A stretch of 64,000 nt of DNA from Selaginella tamariscina (taxonomy: Eukaryota > Streptophyta > Lycopodiopsida > Selaginellales > Selaginellaceae), in assembly GCA_003024785.1 (NCBI GenBank), contig PUQB01000413.1:62001-126000 (forward strand), in the 5' to 3' direction. How positions within the stretch are numbered: position 1 is the first letter of the stretch; each line of letters begins with the position of its first letter. The notes under the pieces were generated by a model. It ran no database searches and was not told where the DNA came from. It saw only the letters and a program-made list of their open reading frames with translations. The position numbers were made by a program, and so were the translations under genes. Shown here piece after piece: positions 59,399 through 64,000 of this stretch.

Positions 59399-61516
59399 AT
59401 GGATGTGAAGCTTGCATGTGTTGAATATCACGTGGAGTCCAAGAGAGTCCTTAATGGCATTACCGCTCTTGTCTTGCCGGGTGAACTTCTAGCACTCATG
59501 GGACCTCCGGAAGTGGGAAAACAACTCTTCTTAAGATTTTAAGTGGCAGAATCAACCCAACAGGTGGCAATGTGAAGTACTCCGAACATCCTGTGTCAAT
59601 GGTCAAGAAGAGAATCGGCTTTGTAGAACAAGACGATGTTCTGTTTCCGACCCTAACAGTCAAAGAGAGCTTGGATTTTACAGCCATGCTCCGGCTATCC
59701 AGTAACACGCCACGTGATGAAAAGCTATCCAAATCTGCTTACGTATTGAAGTTGCTCGGGCTCGACGGGTATATTACTTTACATACACTTTGTCTCATAC
59801 AGACAAAATTTATGCAAACTTACACGCCCTTACTTACACAGCTGTGGAGACACAAGAATTGGTTCCATCTCCGGAGGGGAACGTAAACGAGTGAGCATTG
59901 GAACTGAAATACTTACAGACCCTGCACTGCTGCTGTTAGATGAACCGACTTCTGGATTGGATTCCGTCATGGCACGGAAAGTCATAGAAGTTGCAAGAGA
60001 TATCGCAAAGGACGGAATTACCGTAGTTACTACAATTCACCAACCATCGAGCAGGTTATTTTGCCTATTTGATAAGCTGCTTTTGATTTCCAAAGGTTAC
60101 CCTTTATACACGGGATTAACTGCCGAAGCTCTCCCATACTTTAATTCCATAGGTTTAACACCAGATACCTTAATGAATCCTGCTGAGTTCTTGTTAGAGT
60201 TGGCAAGTGGTGACTTCAACAACCAAAGAGGAGAAATCGATATTGTTATTCACCAGGATGTTGAGTGTGGCAACAAGCAGGAAAGTAGCGTGCTTCAGGT
60301 ATTGGTTAATTTAACATGTTACAAGGATATACGTAAATACACATATATATTAAATGGTATATATGTATCCATTGTTTAGGGTATACATAACCACACACAC
60401 ACATATAGTCAAAGCGCCACATGGAATGAGAGTATACATAACCACGAGATTTACTAACATTTTTGTTTTCAAATGTAGTTTCTCCAAACCAAGTATAAGA
60501 CGGAGCTAGAACCACGGGAGTTACAAATTATGAGTGAGCAGCCACAAGATTTGAAGAAAACTGACTTAAATTATGCATCAAGTTGGCTTACGCAATTCAC
60601 CGTTTTACTTAAGCGAACTATTAAAGTTCGTTCCCTAGTTTACTTTGATTGTATCAAGTGGTTTCAGATGGTTGCAGTTTCTCTCACACTTGGGTTGCTT
60701 TGGTGGCAATCCAAGCCCGTGACATCCTCCAAATTAAGAGATCAAACTGGACTTCTTTTTTACATCGTAATTTATACATCGTCAACGGCATTGTTTCAAG
60801 CTGTCAACACTTATCCATTGGAAGAGAGGTTCTTGATCAAAGAATTAGGTTCAGAAACATACCATCTTAGCGCATTTTATCTGAATGGCATTCTCACCGA
60901 TAGTGTTGTGGAGCTATTTCAATTTACCGGATTCATCCTTATTACATACTTCATGAGCGGATTACAACGTACGTGCACAAGCTTTTGTTGACTTTGCTAT
61001 CGACATATCTAATAGCAACTTCATTTCAGGTAATAAATACCCCTTTTTAATGTTTAGACATTAACTATTTATATTAATTAGGGAGTTGGTAACTTGCTCG
61101 GTGCAACATTCATGAACATGAGGCAAGCTGGAACCGGGGGCCGCATTATTTCTCTTTTTCTTACTAGCGGGTGGCTATTATGTTCAGGTAATATTATTAA
61201 AAAGCTATGATTATTTCAAGTTAATTTACTGTGTTTTAATCTTTGACCAGCATCTACCTTCGTTTCTGAAATGGGTGAGGTATGTTTCGCCCATATACTA
61301 TGGATACCATCTTCTAGTGAAGATTCAGTATTCTGCAAATCAAAACATTGATTGCAAGGTAGATGGTCCATGCCAACGTTTACAAGATGCTGAACCAATG
61401 CAGAATATCCAACTCCATGAGGCATTGGAGAAGCTTCCTTTCTATTGAGCTTGTTGGTCGTCACTCGTGTTTTGACATATTTATTGCTCTCACGACTCAA
61501 GAAGCCACAGAGTTAG
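59399..61516 (+). CDS. Half-size ABCG (WBC-type) transporter, about 5 exons
   Basis: This family pairs up to export lipids, hormones or other compounds across the plasma membrane; the substrate is not deducible. Exons: 59399-59768, 59842-60298, 60479-61029, 61082-61187, 61251-61516. The nucleotide-binding domain comes first: [18 protein letters not shown] with a Walker A ([15 protein letters not shown] in frame after one missing base near 59505), [15 protein letters not shown] (Q-loop), [12 protein letters not shown] signature, [13 protein letters not shown] (Walker B) and [11 protein letters not shown] (H-loop). The membrane domain follows: [57 protein letters not shown]. The fourth and fifth exons give the last helices, ending with a hydrophobic [16 protein letters not shown] tail and a stop at 61514-61516. 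Frame breaks near 59505, 60973, 61162 and 61443. The N-terminal extension may be incomplete. Confidence 0.92.
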
Positions 61517-61734
61517 TGAGACTTCATATTGTTAGTTTCTCTTTCTACTGTATGAACTAGAAACTTGAAAGGTTTAATGGTGACAAAAACTGTTATTAAC
61601 TTGTGTAGAAATTTGCTTTCAAGCTAGGCAGTCTGATTTGCATCTCCGACTGTCCTTAAGCGTTCCAACTTCTTCAGGTCCAGATACACACACACACACA
61701 AGCACACACGCACACACGAGCTCTCTCTCTCTCT

Positions 61735-61990
61735 AAGATAAATTTCAAATATATATTGAGTATATACAATTTTATTTATACTTGATGAATCTGTGTAGGT
61801 ATATGTGTATGTGTATGTATATACACAGATTATACAACATAAGAGATGTATAATGCATTCTTCCTGTTGTATTCGAGTCGTCAAAGCAATACCGTGTGTG
61901 TGTGTGTGTGTTGTGTGTGTGTTCTAGATGTTATTTGAGGTGATAAAAAATACACACGCGCAGAAAAAGTTTATAAAAATATGATAAATG
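61735..61990 (+). repeat. Duplicated module, copy 1
   Basis: Shares 'gataaatttcaaatatatat', 'cttgatgaatctgtgtaggt', 'tatacacagattatacaaca', 'gtaatgcattcttc'-like and 'gtgttctagatgttatttga' with 63035-63420 in the same order. The copies differ by microsatellite length and small insertions. Confidence 0.8.
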
Positions 61991-62554
61991 TAAAATAAAT
62001 GCATATTCTCTACTTTCACCTGATTCGAACTCGTGAAGACCTCATCAGCATTCGTAAATCAGCTGACGTAGATTCGTACGGCTTGTTCGTGCTTGGGGCT
62101 TCTTTCCATCCGGTGGGTTCAGTGCTCTACGGTTGTTCTTTTGTGTGTGTGTTCTGTGTTGTATGTGTGGTGTCAATCTATTTTGAGTGATAATTAAGAG
62201 ATTTTACGCTTTAATGGAAACTATTGAATTGGCATAGTACAATATTAAGATGTCGTGATCATTTAACAATACGAAAGGCAACTGAAGTTTTAATATGAGA
62301 CAGTTCCCTGCAGCCAGGCGGTAGTGCGTGTGCGTGCGTGTGTATGTGCGTGCGTGCGTGCGTGTTTAAAAGATTTTGTCTTTTCAGTCCATCTGCACAT
62401 CAGAAAATGTACAGCTAAGCGCAACCTTTTGATAATATCTCTTCTCTCTCTCTGACACACACACACACACACAAACACAACGTATTTCAAGAAGTACGAA
62501 CCATAAACTGTTATTCATTTTAAAAGAAGAACGTAATACTAAAACGATACAAAA

Positions 62555-62582
62555 GGTAAACAGACGCTCTGTCCGATGAGCT
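62555..62582 (-). pseudogene. tRNA-like fragment (D-arm and anticodon-arm part)
   Basis: The minus strand reads gtagctcatcggacagagcg then tctgttt, matching the D-arm with A-box and the start of the anticodon arm of an elongator tRNA. It has the same 'agagcgtctgttt' as the piece at 62934. There is no T-arm or acceptor pairing. Confidence 0.45.
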
Positions 62583-62933
62583 ACACACACGCATCACGCA
62601 CACACGCACACACACACACACACTGATATATCTGTGTAGTATTTGGGCTGGTTTTAAACTTCATAAACGTAAACACGTTCTACGCATGCACCAGTCACGC
62701 ACGCACGCACGCACACGGACACGATATAAACTTCTTCAAGGATAATTATCATATTATAATCCTGTATATAGCTCTTCTTATATCAATGTGCGTGTGTTTG
62801 CGCGTGTACACATTGGTATATTTAGACTTGCGCTTTGTAGACACGGACGCGCACACGTAGAGTACATAGCTTTTTGAGCAGTTGACCGCTTAATATATCG
62901 CTCATCGGCATTACTCCGGAAAGGTCTCTACAA

Positions 62934-63006
62934 GCGCCTGTAGTTCAGCGGATAGAGCGTCTGTTTCTTAAGAAGAAAGTCGTTCTTAATTCAAATGACT
63001 TGTGTA
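62934..63006 (+). pseudogene. Degenerate tRNA-like sequence, resembling tRNA-Arg(CCU)
   Basis: GCGCCTGTAGTTCAGCGGAT followed by agagcgtctgtttcttaag looks like the 5' half of a plant tRNA: a 4-bp D-stem (GTTC/GAGC) and an anticodon loop TTCTTAA (formally CUU, from CCU by one change). The T-arm has lost its GGTTC/GAACC pairing and the 3' end does not pair with GCGCCTG. It could be a dead tRNA or the head of a tRNA-derived SINE; the duplicated module follows 30 bp downstream. Confidence 0.5.
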
Positions 63007-63034
63007 GAAGTATATCTTCCTATATCTATCGCTG

Positions 63035-63420
63035 AAAGATAAATTTAAAATATATATTGGAGAGATATATGCAATTTAAAATATATGGAGAGAGAGAAGA
63101 GAGAGAGTAATATGCAATATTATGTTATGATGCTTGATGAATCTTTGTGTAGGTGATAGCTATATTATTGAATACACAGACCGTATTGTGTATATACACA
63201 GATTATACAACATATCTATAGATGTGTAATGCATTCTTCTTCCAAAAGAGAAATATTTGAGTCGTAAATCAATATCTCGTGTGTGTGTGTGTTCTAGATG
63301 TTATTTGAGGTAATAAAAATATACAATAACATGTCAATTTGTTCCAATACACGCGCGCGCCACACACACACACACACACAAGGAATTAAATATGCAGAGA
63401 GAGTTTATAGAAGTATAGTA
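63035..63420 (+). repeat. Duplicated module, copy 2
   Basis: Second copy of the 61735-61990 module, with an extra GA run and a (CA)n run. It begins about 30 bp after the tRNA-like sequence. Confidence 0.8.
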
Positions 63421-63580
63421 GTACACACGCGCATGCGCACGTGCACACACACACTTATGCTTGTTACAATATGAGAAGCACAGCACACTGAGAAGAGCTC
63501 AAAATATATTAGACCTAGAACCACAAACTTATACATGCGCTAATGTAGTTTCCTAGAATATTCCATCACACCTGCTAACA
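63420..63580 (-). repeat. Start of a copia LTR (minus strand), distal end not found
   Basis: On the minus strand a purine-rich tract (63596-63581, GGGGGCAGCTATGGGAG) is followed by TGTTAGCAGGTGTGATGG from 63580. The LTR-like sequence continues for about 120 bp and then dissolves into (CA)n microsatellite, so it may be truncated. Confidence 0.5.
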
Positions 63581-63596
63581 CTCCCATAGCTGCCCC

Positions 63597-64000
63597 CATC
63601 TTCCCCGTGAACTCAAAATGACTCCTCTGAAAGTGCTTTGGTGAGCACATCAGTTACCATCTTCTTGGATCTGAGAAACTTGAACTTGATCGATCCACCT
63701 TCTTCCTTCTCTCTCACAAAATGGTGTTTAATGTCAATACGCTTCACCCTGCCATGGAATAAAGGATTCTTGAGAAGCTTCAAGCACCCCTCATTGTCAT
63801 TGTAGCATTGATTCTTGTACTAGAAAATATTTGAGCCACAATGCTTTCTTAGTTGCCTCTGTGATCCCATGTACTCTGCTTCACATGAAGAAAATGATAC
63901 CGATTGTTGTCTCCTACTGGCCCATGTCTGTACAGCCAGCCCAGAATATCCAATGACCCTCTCTTTAGCTCCTCCTGTATAACATAGCCCATATCCAAGT
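63597..64000 (-). pseudogene. Ty1/copia pol 3' end (RNase H), running off the window edge
   Basis: Read leftward from 64000, the translation shows RERVIGYSGLAVQTW, SRRQQSVSFSSCEAEYMGS, KKALWLKYF, CYNDNEGCLKLLKNPLFHGR, KRIDIKHHFVREK and MVTDVLTKAL. These are the standard copia RNase H blocks (SSCEAEY, NPxFHxRxKHIDxxxHFxRE, DxxTKAL). Several frame changes and stops are present. Confidence 0.85.

Noticed and set aside
62934-63006. Functional tRNA gene
   Set aside because: The acceptor and T stems do not pair and the T-loop is degraded.

Overview
The window looks like nuclear DNA of a plant. It is AT-rich, its genes have many exons with mostly GT-AG introns, and it holds plant chromovirus (Ty3/gypsy) and copia retrotransposons, long (AT)n, (GT)n and (GA)n runs, and a short plant-type telomere-like motif near 26.59 kb. 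No closer placement is possible from sequence alone. Conserved single-copy-type genes are sparse (squalene synthase, formate dehydrogenase, a half-size ABCG transporter) and the rest is mostly mobile or repetitive DNA.

Layout. 1-10.4 kb: AT-rich DNA, a complete degenerate Ty3 LTR retrotransposon (2662-6512, 5-bp target duplication), and a gag relic. 10.8-15.8 kb: squalene synthase on the + strand, about 14 exons. 16-30 kb: gene-poor, with several families of diverged tandem or dyad repeats, a solo LTR with perfect target duplication, and three copies of a dispersed LTR-like repeat. 30.3-36.6 kb: one chromovirus apparently cut in two by an inversion. 37.5-39.5 kb: NAD-dependent formate dehydrogenase, followed by nested inverted-repeat elements. 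40.4-54.7 kb: a candidate giant DNA transposon (below). 54.7-57.3 kb: a second, 5'-truncated copy of the chromovirus. 57.7-58.5 kb: a MITE-like element. 59.4-61.5 kb: ABCG transporter. 61.7-64 kb: microsatellites, degenerate tRNA-like pieces, and the end of a copia element on the minus strand.

The most interesting part is 40440-54670. Its two ends are 24-bp terminal inverted repeats matching at 22 positions. Inside, two coding units point outward from a central repetitive block. The left unit (minus strand) encodes a protein with the motifs of the uncharacterised DUF7869-type family, including three acidic motifs laid out as in DDE-type transposases. The right units (+ strand) encode a ParB-like domain followed by what resembles a beta-class DNA methyltransferase, then an FCP1/NIF-like HAD phosphatase. 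Just upstream of each outward-facing unit lies an array of 15-18 copies of the perfect 18-bp palindrome GGCGGGATTAATCCCGCC. I infer a single mobile element carrying its own recognition or regulatory arrays. I found no target-site duplication, and the mobility claim is inference.

Almost every conserved gene carries several single-base frameshifts, nearly always a missing base, while splice sites and flanking codons stay conserved. This fits residual errors of a long-read assembly as well as it fits pseudogenisation, so 'broken' calls on the host genes should be read with care.
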